Shown: positions 5,855 through 13,053, counted from the stretch's first letter. The stretch is 14,971 nucleotides of DNA from a bacterium (GCA_021158645.1 JAGGUH010000016.1:1-14971); one strand, 5' to 3'. Notes: generated by a model from the sequence alone, not told the origin. Numbers and translations are program-made.

Positions 5855-6728
5855 ATTTTTGACATTTTGGGCAGTAATATGAAGAGCGATTTCCAAATTT
5901 TATTTTTTTAATAATTGAACCACAGCGAAAACATTTTTTTCCTTCTCTTCGATAAACTTTTCTAATTTCTCCATAATCGCCTTTGGAACCATTTATTTTA
6001 CGCCAATCAATAATTGAAGAACCTTGAGTGTTTATGGCTTTTCTTAAAATTTTTTCAATTGCCTGATAAAGATTTTTAAGTTCGTTTTCTTTTAAAGAAT
6101 TTGCTGGTCTTTTTGGATTAATTTTTGCTTCCCATAAAATTTCATCAGAATAGATATTACCAATTCCGGCAATTTTTGTTTGATCCATTAAAATTTTTTT
6201 GATTGGAGTTTTGGCTTTTTTAACAATTTCTTTTAGTTTTTCAAAAGTAAAATTTGGATCCAAAGCATCAATGCCTAATTCTTTTATTTCTTTTAATTGA
6301 AAAAGTTTTTCTTTTGAAATTAAAATAATTTTGGCAAATTTTCTTTGATCAGATAAGACAAGCATTTTTTTGTTTTTTAAAAATAAAATAAAATGAATAA
6401 ATCTATTTTGAGGGTCTTTTGCTAAAAAAGAAGTTGTTTCTGAGGAAATCCAGCGATTTTTCTTCTTTTGCCATTTACCATATAAAAGATGGCCAGTTAG
6501 TTTTTGATGAATTAAAAGAACTTTGTTTTGAGAAAGAAAAATTAAAATGTTTTTGCCCAATCTTTTAATATCTTTTATTTCTAAATTTTTGATTTCTTTT
6601 TCAAATTCTTTTGGCGAAGGTATTTTAATAAAATTTGGAACATCAAACCAAACTCCAGTAATTTTTTGGTTTAAAATTTTTGGTTTTAAAGAATTAACAG
6701 TTATTTCTACTTCGGGAAGTTCAGGCAT
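5853..6728 (-). CDS. mutM: Formamidopyrimidine-DNA glycosylase
   Basis: Bifunctional base-excision enzyme removing 8-oxoguanine and formamidopyrimidines and nicking the abasic site. The ATG at 6728 is chosen over an in-frame TTG at 6743 because the mature N-terminal proline (MPELPEVE) is the Schiff-base nucleophile and must be exposed. The resulting 291 residues are usual for Fpg. Seen: PELPEVE (2-8), Lys76 in HQKLTG (E. coli Lys57), DQRKFAK, the helix-two-turn-helix IAGIGNIYSDEILW, and a C-terminal zinc finger CFRCG...YYCPKCQK with the DNA-contacting Arg in GNRSSYYC (usually GRxxxxC). It follows serS after an 18-base gap and is probably co-transcribed with it. No Shine-Dalgarno is visible. 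Confidence 0.95.
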   Translation of the reverse strand: MPELPEVEITVNSLKPKILNQKITGVWFDVPNFIKIPSPKEFEKEIKNLEIKDIKRLGKNILIFLSQNKVLLIHQKLTGHLLYGKWQKKKNRWISSETTSFLAKDPQNRFIHFILFLKNKKMLVLSDQRKFAKIILISKEKLFQLKEIKELGIDALDPNFTFEKLKEIVKKAKTPIKKILMDQTKIAGIGNIYSDEILWEAKINPKRPANSLKENELKNLYQAIEKILRKAINTQGSSIIDWRKINGSKGDYGEIRKVYRREGKKCFRCGSIIKKIKFGNRSSYYCPKCQK

Positions 6729-6746
6729 AATAAAAATTTTCAATTT

Positions 6747-7994
6747 TTAATTTTCATTTTTTAGAATTTCTGGGATTTTTACTTTCCCTTCTTTGGTTTG
6801 AAATTGTTCCATTATCGCAATTAGAATTCTTCCAATAGCAAAAGCGGTACCATTAACAGTATGAACAAATTTCAACTTGTTTTGTTTTGTTTTATATCTT
6901 ATATTTAATCGACGCGCTTGAAAATCAGTGCAGTTGGAAGTAGAATGAGTTTCTCGAAATCGATTTTCAGATGGAATCCAAGTTTCAAGATCAAATTGAG
7001 AAGCAGCACAAAAACCAATATCACCACTACAAATTCTTACTACTTGAAAATAAAGTCCAAGTTCTTTCATTAACTCTTTTTGAATCTCCAAAAACAATCG
7101 ATGTTCTTCTTTTGAATCTTCTTCTTTGCAAAAAGAAAACATTTCAATTTTATCAAATTGATGAACTCGAAAAATTCCTTTAGTGTCTTTTCCCCAAGAA
7201 CCGGCTTCTCTTCTAAAACAAATCGAAAATCCAAGATATCTTTTAGGAAGATCTTTTTCTAAAAAAATCTCATCGGTATGCATAGGACCAATTGATTGCT
7301 CAGCGGTACCCACTAAAATTAAATTGTCTTTTTGAGTAAAATAAAAATCTTCAGAGAAAGCATCTAAATATCCCATTTTTTGCATCATTTCTGGTTTTAT
7401 AAGCACTGGCGGTAAAATTGGAACAAATGGAATTGTAGAAATTTTCAATTTGTTTTTTTTAACAATTTTTTTCAAAAAACTCTCTGAAGCAAGATTTTTG
7501 AAGACATAATTTAAAATTGCAATTTCAAGAAAAACTGCTTGGTTTTTAAGATAGCCAAAACGAGTTCCAGAAACTTTTGCTGCTCTTTTAAGGTCAATCC
7601 AATCTAAATTTTTGTTAAGATCAAGATAACTTTTTGGAGTAAAATTAAATTTTGGCTTCTTTCCAATTATCTCTTCAACAACATTTTGGCTTTCATCTAC
7701 TCCTTCGGGTACTTCGTCTAATAAAAAATTAGGGATTTTTGAAACTTCTTTTAAAAATATCTCTGAGATTTTTTTAAATTCTTTTTCTTTCTCTTTTAAA
7801 ATTTTTTTAATCTCTTTTGCTTTTTTGGGTAAAACTGATTTTTTTTGATGTCTTAAAAGATCAATTTCTTTTTGAAGTTTTCTTTTTTGTTTCTCAAGTT
7901 TAAGAATTTTCTCAATATCAATTTTAGCGCCTCTTTTTCGGCAAGATTGAATAATTTTTTCTGGCTCTTCTCTTAAAATTTTAAGATCAATCAT
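6747..7994 (-). CDS. serS: Seryl-tRNA synthetase
   Basis: Class II aminoacyl-tRNA synthetase charging tRNA-Ser. 415 residues, the usual size. An N-terminal charged coiled-coil arm (about 26-80) binds tRNA. The catalytic core has VGTAEQ (228-233), motif 2 CFRREAGSWGKDTKGIFRVHQF (within 259-280), the serine-site region FRETHSTSNCTDFQARR (346-362) and motif 3 NGTAFAIGR (381-389). Motif 3 is usually NGSGxAxxR; the TAF substitution is unusual but the arginine is kept. ATG 7994 is preceded by a short A-rich leader with CAA repeats instead of a Shine-Dalgarno. First gene of a serS-mutM unit; the terminator of the upstream HAD gene lies just before it. Confidence 0.96.
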   Translation of the reverse strand: MIDLKILREEPEKIIQSCRKRGAKIDIEKILKLEKQKRKLQKEIDLLRHQKKSVLPKKAKEIKKILKEKEKEFKKISEIFLKEVSKIPNFLLDEVPEGVDESQNVVEEIIGKKPKFNFTPKSYLDLNKNLDWIDLKRAAKVSGTRFGYLKNQAVFLEIAILNYVFKNLASESFLKKIVKKNKLKISTIPFVPILPPVLIKPEMMQKMGYLDAFSEDFYFTQKDNLILVGTAEQSIGPMHTDEIFLEKDLPKRYLGFSICFRREAGSWGKDTKGIFRVHQFDKIEMFSFCKEEDSKEEHRLFLEIQKELMKELGLYFQVVRICSGDIGFCAASQFDLETWIPSENRFRETHSTSNCTDFQARRLNIRYKTKQNKLKFVHTVNGTAFAIGRILIAIMEQFQTKEGKVKIPEILKNEN

Positions 7995-8019
7995 ATTAAA
8001 ATTGTTGTTGTTGTTTTTT

Positions 8020-8047
8020 ATTTTATTTTTTTAAATAAAAATGGCAA
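8020..8047 (-). promoter_or_regulatory. Possible promoter of serS overlapping the upstream terminator
   Basis: Minus strand: TTGCCA (8042-8047), a 16-base spacer, TAAAAT (8020-8025). The -35 hexamer falls in the second arm of the HAD-gene terminator. The leader would be about 19 bases and contains tandem CAA repeats (8002-8013). Each hexamer has one mismatch to consensus; the match may be chance in such AT-rich DNA. Confidence 0.4.
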
Positions 8048-8062
8048 CCCAAAAAGGTTGCC
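8033..8062 (-). terminator. Intrinsic terminator of the recA - phosphohexomutase - HAD unit
   Basis: On the minus strand the stem GGCAACC (8056-8062) pairs with GGTTGCC (8043-8049) around a six-base loop and is followed by ATTTTTATTT. It starts seven bases after the HAD gene stop. Confidence 0.8.
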
Positions 8063-8069
8063 AAAAAAA

Positions 8070-8531
8070 TTAGGGGATTCGAATAATTATTTCTGGGAAA
8101 ATTTTGAGAATCTTATTTATGATAAAGGAATCGTTTTCGTAAATAATTTCTGGTTCTGTTTTCCTTATAACTCGAAGTTTGAATTCAATCGGAGTCTCAT
8201 TCTCTCTCATTAAAAAAATTTTTTTGAAAGGGATTTTGTTTTTTCTAAGCCATTTTTCAATCACCGATCTCTGCCTCTCAATATCCGGAACCGCTGAGAA
8301 AATAAAAATCGTGTAACTCTTTCGATCAAGATTTCTAATTTCCTTAATTATTTTTTCATTGGGAGTCCTTATCCAGTCATAGAAATAAGTGAAAATATAA
8401 GAAATAATCCTTTTTATCTTATTATTAGGATACGTTACTTCAAAACCATTAAAAGGATAGAGATCCAGCAAAGTTTCTCCAAGCCATTTAAACTTGCATA
8501 GAGTTCCATCAATATCTACTAAAATTTTCAC
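8070..8531 (-). CDS. HAD-superfamily phosphatase / nucleotidase-like protein
   Basis: Small HAD hydrolase of 153 residues. Seen: motif I DIDGTLC with nucleophile Asp6 and acid Asp8, motif II Ser79 (IFIFSA), a candidate motif III Lys118 (EFKLR), and motif IV YENDS with Asp134. The compact layout is like the 5'(3')-deoxyribonucleotidase/YqfW group, but the substrate cannot be told from sequence. The start is GTG 8531, chosen because a full AAAGGAGGTGA lies just upstream, at about 7 bases from the start. It lies 39 bases downstream of the phosphohexomutase gene and upstream of a terminator, so it is probably the last gene of the recA unit. Base use is less extreme than in neighbours and it alone has a strong ribosome site, hinting at a separate origin. 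Confidence 0.8.
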   Translation of the reverse strand: MKILVDIDGTLCKFKWLGETLLDLYPFNGFEVTYPNNKIKRIISYIFTYFYDWIRTPNEKIIKEIRNLDRKSYTIFIFSAVPDIERQRSVIEKWLRKNKIPFKKIFLMRENETPIEFKLRVIRKTEPEIIYENDSFIINKILKIFPEIIIRIP

Positions 8532-8537
8532 CCTCCT

Positions 8538-8548
8538 TCACCTCCTTT
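8538..8548 (-). promoter_or_regulatory. Full Shine-Dalgarno sequence of the HAD gene
   Basis: Minus strand AAAGGAGGTGA complements the 16S rRNA 3' end fully. A second AAGGAGG abuts the GTG start itself. This is the only strong ribosome binding site seen in the window and it decides the GTG start at 8531. Confidence 0.8.
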
Positions 8549-8570
8549 TTTAATTTTTAATGTTAATTAT

Positions 8571-10016
8571 TCAAATTTTTCTTATCAAATTTCTAATTTT
8601 TTTTAAGTAAAAGTCAAGAGTTCTTTTTGATTCTGCTTCTAAAAATAATTTAAAATATGGCTGAGTTTTGCTTTCTCTTAAGATAAACCAAAAATTTTTT
8701 CCTTCTATTTTTATACCATCAAAAAAACTTATTTTTTTAACTAATCCTTTATTGATTAGCCCTTCATTTAAAAAATTTATAAAAATTATTTTTTTTAATC
8801 TTCCAAAGTTTTTTGTTTTTTTAAATAAAATTAATTTTTGAGGAAAAGATTTGTATTTTAAAAAAATCTTTTCAGGTTTTAATTTTCTTTGGGATAAAAT
8901 TTCTAAAAACTTTAAACAGGCAAACTCACCAGAATCAAAATAAAAATTTTCCTTAAAATAAAAATGACCTGTTTTTTCAAAGCCAAAAACTGCTTTTTCT
9001 TTTTTCATTTTAAGTTTCACAAAGGAATGTCCGGGCAAAGAAACTATTTTTTTTAAAGACAACTTTTTTAAAGTTTCTCTTATCAAAAAAGTGTCTGAAT
9101 TTATCGGCACCACCACTTTTTCTCCTTTTTTTGGATTTAGTCCTTTCTCTAAAATAAAACTTGCAAAAATATCTTCTTTTAAAAGTTTTCCGTTTTTATC
9201 TAAAAAACCAATTCGATCGCCATCGCCATCAAAAACAAATCCAAAATCAATTTTTTTTAACTTTTTTATTTTCTCTAAAAAATATCTTTCTGTTTTTGAC
9301 TCAAAAAAATTTGGAGCAGGAAATTTTTTTGAAGGAAAACTATCCAAAAAAATTAAATTTAAATTAGTTTCTTTAAAAAACTCTTTAAGAACAATTGAAC
9401 TTGGGGAGCCAAGAAATTCAAAAACAATTTTAAATTGTTTTAAATAATTAAAATCAATTTTTGATTTTCTTTTAAGAAAAGAAAGGTATTTTTTTAAAAA
9501 AAATTCATTTATTTGAAAAGGGGATTTTGAGATTTTAATTTTTGATTTTGGAATTTTAATTTTTGAATTTTTTAATTTTTGGTATTCCTTTTCAACTTTC
9601 TCAAGATCTTCTCCTTTGCAAACTGGCTTTAAATTTTCATTAAGCAATTTTATGCCATTTTCATTCCAAGGATTATGAGAAGCAGTAACCATTAAGAAAA
9701 AATTGATTTTTTTACCAATCAAATTTTTATGACAAGAAGCAATAAAATAATGCATTGGAGTCGAACTTACCCCAGCGTCAATTACTTTGCCTCCTTCGTT
9801 TTCAATTCCAGCAATTAAACTATCTTTTATTTTTTTGGAACTTTCTCTTAAATCGTAATTGATTAGAAATTTTAATTTGGTTTTTTGATCTTGTTTTTTA
9901 AGATATCTTACAATTGCTTTTCCAATCAAAAAAACAACTTTTTGATTAAGTTGTTTAGGAATTTTTCCCCGAATGTCATATTCTTTAAAAATAGTATTAT
10001 TCAACGGCTTTCTCAA
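8571..10016 (-). CDS. Alpha-D-phosphohexomutase (phosphomannomutase/phosphoglucomutase)
   Basis: Interconverts hexose 1- and 6-phosphates through a phosphoserine, feeding nucleotide sugars and wall polysaccharide. 481 residues, a normal size. Seen: KEYDIRG (11-17), the catalytic serine loop TASHNP (111-116, Ser113), the metal loop FDGDGDR (262-268), the sugar loop GFEKTGH (345-351, usually GExSGH) and the phosphate loop RESKTQP (447-453, usually RxSGTEP). The last two deviate but keep the key Glu, His, Arg, Ser and Thr. Residues 151-165 are an in-frame tandem repeat (SKIKIPKSKIKISKS). Start is uncertain: TTG 10016 overlaps recA by 20 bases; TTG 10004 (MNNTIFKEYD) would overlap by 8. Neither has a good Shine-Dalgarno, so translation is probably coupled to recA. 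The stop is TGA. Glucose versus mannose preference is not readable. Confidence 0.9.
   Translation of the reverse strand: MRKPLNNTIFKEYDIRGKIPKQLNQKVVFLIGKAIVRYLKKQDQKTKLKFLINYDLRESSKKIKDSLIAGIENEGGKVIDAGVSSTPMHYFIASCHKNLIGKKINFFLMVTASHNPWNENGIKLLNENLKPVCKGEDLEKVEKEYQKLKNSKIKIPKSKIKISKSPFQINEFFLKKYLSFLKRKSKIDFNYLKQFKIVFEFLGSPSSIVLKEFFKETNLNLIFLDSFPSKKFPAPNFFESKTERYFLEKIKKLKKIDFGFVFDGDGDRIGFLDKNGKLLKEDIFASFILEKGLNPKKGEKVVVPINSDTFLIRETLKKLSLKKIVSLPGHSFVKLKMKKEKAVFGFEKTGHFYFKENFYFDSGEFACLKFLEILSQRKLKPEKIFLKYKSFPQKLILFKKTKNFGRLKKIIFINFLNEGLINKGLVKKISFFDGIKIEGKNFWFILRESKTQPYFKLFLEAESKRTLDFYLKKIRNLIRKI
9523..9572. repeat. In-frame AT-rich tandem repeat inside the phosphohexomutase gene
   Basis: Two imperfect copies of a unit of about 24 bases (minus strand: a lysine/isoleucine-coding AAAATTAAAAT block separated by CCAAAATC or CTCAAAATC) encode SKIKIPKSKIKISKS. 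Similar AT-rich strings recur in the intergenic DNA before recA (about 11102-11133). The insert sits in a linker after domain I, where extra residues are tolerable. Confidence 0.55.
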
Positions 10017-11016
10017 GAATTTTTTCTTTAATTTTTTTAACTAAATCAGGATTCTCTTTTAAAAATTTTTTTGCATTTTCAACTCCAACTCCTAACTTTT
10101 TTCCCTCAAAACTTAAAGTATTGCCACTTCTTGAGACAACCCCATACTTTAATCCGATATTAATAACATCGGCTTCTTTTGAAATGCCTTCGTTATAATA
10201 AATATCAAATTCAGCAATTTTAAATGGCGGAGCAACTTTATTTTTTACTACTTTTGCTCTAACACGAGAGCCAACCACATTTTCTCCTCTTTTAATTTGA
10301 CCAATTCTTTTTACTTCAATTCTTATTGAAGAATAAAACTTTAAAGCCCGACCACCGGGAGTGGTTGTAGATTCAAATCTCATTACCGGACCCATTCCAA
10401 TTTGAGATCTGACCTGATTAATGAAAATAATTGTTGTTTTGGTTCGATCTGCTAAAGCCGTAAGTTTTCTTAATGCTTGACTCATTAATCTTGCTTGAAG
10501 CCCAATATATTGAGCCCCCATCTCGCCTTCAATTTCTGCCCGAGGCGTTAAAGCCGCCACCGAATCAACAACCACGCAAGAAATTGCTCCTGATCTTACC
10601 AAACTTTCTAAGATATTTAAAGCGTCCTCACCGGTATCAGGTTGAGAAATTAAAAGTTCATCAACATTTACTCCTAATTTCTTTGCATATTCCGGGTCTA
10701 AAGCATGTTCAGCATCAACAAAAGCACCCTTGCCTCCCATTTTTTGAGATTTGGCTAAAATATGTAAAGCCAAAGTTGTTTTACCGCTTGATTCCGGTCC
10801 AAAAATTTCAACAATTCTTCCTCGTGGCACTCCTCCAACTCCCAAAGCCAAATCTAAAGAAATTGAGCCTGAAGGAATAGTATCAACATCAACTCTTTTT
10901 GCTTCTCCAAGCTTCATTATGGCTCCATCTCCAAATTTTTCCTTAATTTCTTCAATTATTCCGTCAAGATTATCTTTGTTTTCCTTTTTTTGATTTTTCT
11001 TTCTTTCTTTTGCCAT
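9997..11016 (-). CDS. recA: Recombinase RecA
   Basis: ATP-dependent strand-exchange protein and SOS co-protease. 339 residues, usual size. Seen: GDGAIMKLGE (29-38), Walker A GPESSGKTT (73-81), the DAEHALDPEYAKKLGV segment, VVDSVAAL (Walker B) and MGAQYIGLQARLMSQALRKL. The L2 DNA-binding loop after NQVR reads IGMGPVMRFESTTTPGG: 13 residues between IG and GG instead of the 10 in E. coli (VMFGNPETTT). The C-terminus lacks the acidic tail of E. coli RecA. ATG 11016 is seven bases from a strong -10 hexamer, so the mRNA would be leaderless. First gene of a unit with the phosphohexomutase and HAD genes. No obvious LexA box is seen upstream, so SOS control is not supported here. Confidence 0.97.
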   Translation of the reverse strand: MAKERKKNQKKENKDNLDGIIEEIKEKFGDGAIMKLGEAKRVDVDTIPSGSISLDLALGVGGVPRGRIVEIFGPESSGKTTLALHILAKSQKMGGKGAFVDAEHALDPEYAKKLGVNVDELLISQPDTGEDALNILESLVRSGAISCVVVDSVAALTPRAEIEGEMGAQYIGLQARLMSQALRKLTALADRTKTTIIFINQVRSQIGMGPVMRFESTTTPGGRALKFYSSIRIEVKRIGQIKRGENVVGSRVRAKVVKNKVAPPFKIAEFDIYYNEGISKEADVINIGLKYGVVSRSGNTLSFEGKKLGVGVENAKKFLKENPDLVKKIKEKILEKAVE

Positions 11017-11023
11017 TTTTTAG

Positions 11024-11052
11024 ATTCTAAAATTTTAAAAATTAAAAGTCAA
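11024..11052 (-). promoter_or_regulatory. Promoter of recA, leaderless configuration
   Basis: Minus strand: TTGACT (11047-11052), a 17-base spacer, TAGAAT (11024-11029). The ATG (11016) begins eight bases past the hexamer, so the predicted first base is the A before it or the AUG itself. Both hexamers match consensus at 5 of 6 positions with ideal spacing. Confidence 0.7.
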
Positions 11053-11133
11053 GTTAAAGTAGGATTTAATCTCAAAAAGTTTAAAGCGCAAAGTATAAAA
11101 TTTATTAAATTCTAAATTTTAAATCCAAAATTT

Positions 11134-12411
11134 TTAAACAATATGATTTAAAATTTCTTTTACGATTTTTCGGTCATCCCAAGGAATTTTTTTTCCTTTA
11201 AAAACCTGCCACTGTTCAGCGCCTTTGCCCAAAACCAAAACAAGATCATCTTTTTTTGCCAAAGAAATACCTTTTTTAATGGCTTCTCTTCTGTCTAAAA
11301 TTTTAAAGAAATTTTCATTTAATTTTTTTGTTTTAACCCCCGAAATTAACTCTTCGGCAATTTTTTCTGGATTTTCAGAATATGGATCATCATTAGTTGC
11401 AATAAAGCAATCAGAATTTTTATCAATTATTTCTCCCATTAATGGCCTTTTTGTTTTATCTCGTTCTCCACAAGCACCAAAAATTGTAATTACTTTCCCT
11501 TTTTTAATTGGCTTAATTGCTTCGAATAAATTTTTTAAAGATTCTGGCGAATGGGCATAATCGACAATTACTTTGAAATTTTCTTTACTTTCAATTATCT
11601 CGATTCTTCCCGGAACTCCTTTAAAATCCTCTAATGCCTCTTTAATTTTTAAAAGATCTATTTTTTGAGAAAGAGAAACAGCCGTTGCAGCCAAAGCATT
11701 ATAGACATTAAATTTTCCTAAAAGGTGTAAATTAACTGAAATTGATTCTTTTTCTGTTTTTATCTTAAATAAAGTGCCTTTTTCGGTTAAAAAAATATCT
11801 TCTGCTAAAACATCGGCATCTTTTTTGATTCCAAAAGTGATTATTTCTTTTAAATTTTTTATTTGAGAAAATAAAATTTTCTCCAAAGAAAGATCGTCCT
11901 TATTGAGAATTAAACATTTTAAAGATCTGCTAATCATTTTAAAATGAACCTCTTGATATTCTTTTTTGTTTTGATGGTATTCAAGATGGTCAGGTGTTAG
12001 ATTTGTAAAAACCACTGCAGAAAAAGAAATTCCAGAAATTCGATATTGACTTAAAGCATGAGAAGAAACTTCTAATACTAAATACTGGCATCCTTTTTTT
12101 ACGGCTTCTTTAATAAATTTTTGTAAAAAAAATGGTGAAGGAGTAGTCATTTTAATATGATTTAATTCTTCATTTTCTCCAATTTTTAAAGAAGCAGTGC
12201 TAATCATTGCCACTTTTTTTTTGGACTTTTCCAAAATATGAGCAATTAAATGGCAAGTAGTTGTTTTTCCTTTTGTTCCTGCGACTCCAATTATTTTTAA
12301 ATTTTTTGCTGGTTTACCATAAATTAAAAAAGCCAAAACGCCCTTTGGATAATGCCAGAATTTTTCTAAAAAAAATCTTGGAATTATTTTTTTTAAAAAA
12401 CCTTTTATCAT
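11134..12411 (-). CDS. murE: MurE-type Mur ligase (UDP-MurNAc-tripeptide synthetase) without the N-terminal domain
   Basis: Adds the third residue to UDP-MurNAc-L-Ala-D-Glu in peptidoglycan precursor synthesis, in the cytoplasm. Seen in 425 residues: P-loop GTKGKTTT (45-52), MTTPSP (88-93), EVSSHAL (114-120), TNLTPDHLEYH (136-146), the likely carbamylated Lys158, GRIEII (268-273), DYAHSPESL (284-292), FGACGERDKTKRP (311-323), TNDDPYSENP (339-348) and LGKGAEQWQ (394-402). The usual N-terminal UDP-binding domain of about 90 residues is replaced by a short hydrophobic lead (IPRFFLEKFWHYPKGVLAFLIYG), a form I associate with CPR bacteria. The DNPR motif that binds meso-diaminopimelate in E. coli is DDPYSE, so the added amino acid is unclear. 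ATG 12411 lacks a Shine-Dalgarno. No other mur gene is in view. Confidence 0.9.
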   Translation of the reverse strand: MIKGFLKKIIPRFFLEKFWHYPKGVLAFLIYGKPAKNLKIIGVAGTKGKTTTCHLIAHILEKSKKKVAMISTASLKIGENEELNHIKMTTPSPFFLQKFIKEAVKKGCQYLVLEVSSHALSQYRISGISFSAVVFTNLTPDHLEYHQNKKEYQEVHFKMISRSLKCLILNKDDLSLEKILFSQIKNLKEIITFGIKKDADVLAEDIFLTEKGTLFKIKTEKESISVNLHLLGKFNVYNALAATAVSLSQKIDLLKIKEALEDFKGVPGRIEIIESKENFKVIVDYAHSPESLKNLFEAIKPIKKGKVITIFGACGERDKTKRPLMGEIIDKNSDCFIATNDDPYSENPEKIAEELISGVKTKKLNENFFKILDRREAIKKGISLAKKDDLVLVLGKGAEQWQVFKGKKIPWDDRKIVKEILNHIV

Positions 12412-12439
12412 TCAGGTTAAAATTTTTTTGCTTCGGTTC

Positions 12440-12461
12440 TTTCAGTTAAATTTCAGTTAAA
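12440..12461. repeat. Tandem 11-bp direct repeat upstream of murE
   Basis: TTTCAGTTAAA occurs twice in tandem (12440-12450, 12451-12461), and a near copy, TTCAGGTTAAA, abuts the murE start at 12412. The repeats lie where a promoter or activator site for murE would be, but no clear hexamer pair is visible. Confidence 0.45.
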
Positions 12462-12504
12462 ATTAAAAACAACAAAAAAATTAAAAATTTTTGAGATAAT
12501 TTTT

Positions 12505-13053
12505 TTATTTTAAATTAGAATCGAATTGAAAAAGTTCTAAAATTTTTTTTGAGATAAAATCGAGATTATTTTTTTTATATTTTGAGTCTAGATAAGAAAA
12601 TTCTAAAAGGATGCCATTGAGGATATTAATTAAAAATTTTAATTGATATTTTGGAATAATTCCTTTTAGAGTACTTAAAATTAACTCCTCGATTTTTCTT
12701 TTAAATTTTAGAATTTGAGATTTTATTTGAGTTTCTTTACTAGAAGAAACAAGAATTCTTATCAATCCTTTTTCTTTTAAACCAAATTCTAAATAAACTT
12801 TAATAATTTTTTTGAGTTTGGCTTTTTTTTGAGATTTCTTTAACGCATTTTGAATTTCAGTTTTAAATTCTTTAAAAATTTCTTCAAGGACTTTTTCGTG
12901 AATTTCTTTTTTTGAAGAAAAATACCAGTAAAGAGCCGCTTTGGTAATTTTTAGTTTTTTCGCCAAATCTTCCATTGAAACCCCCAAATAACCATATTTC
13001 AAAAAAAGAGACCTCGCCGCATTAATAATTTTTTGAGAAGAATAACCTTTCAT
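12505..13053 (-). CDS. TetR-family transcriptional regulator
   Basis: 182 residues, usual size. The N-terminal TetR helix-turn-helix is clear: INAARSLFLKYGY (10-22), VSMEDLAKKLKITKAALYWYF (within 25-45), then SSKKEI. The C-terminal two thirds is lysine-rich and helical with no recognisable ligand signature, as usual. ATG 13053 starts 8 bases after the radical SAM gene stop, so the two form one operon with the regulator second. A TetR-like operator lies between that operon's promoter and first gene, which suggests autorepression (inference). No Shine-Dalgarno; translational coupling is likely. Confidence 0.93.
   Translation of the reverse strand: MKGYSSQKIINAARSLFLKYGYLGVSMEDLAKKLKITKAALYWYFSSKKEIHEKVLEEIFKEFKTEIQNALKKSQKKAKLKKIIKVYLEFGLKEKGLIRILVSSSKETQIKSQILKFKRKIEELILSTLKGIIPKYQLKFLINILNGILLEFSYLDSKYKKNNLDFISKKILELFQFDSNLK

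Noticed and set aside
6729..6743. Five-residue N-terminal extension of MutM from a TTG start
   Set aside because: It would bury the catalytic N-terminal proline; the ATG at 6728 gives MPELPE directly.
8571..8573. UGA recoding (as in Gracilibacteria or SR1)
   Set aside because: The only TGA at a gene end fits as a stop, and no gene needs UGA read as glycine.
10473..10993. Overlapping plus-strand ORFs opposite recA
   Set aside because: They are antisense to the highly conserved recA frame, with low-complexity products and no start signals. The same holds for plus-strand ORFs opposite murE, serS and the phosphohexomutase gene.
11017..11133. LexA/SOS box before recA
   Set aside because: No clear GAACN4GTTC or CTGTN8ACAG-like dyad was seen on either strand.
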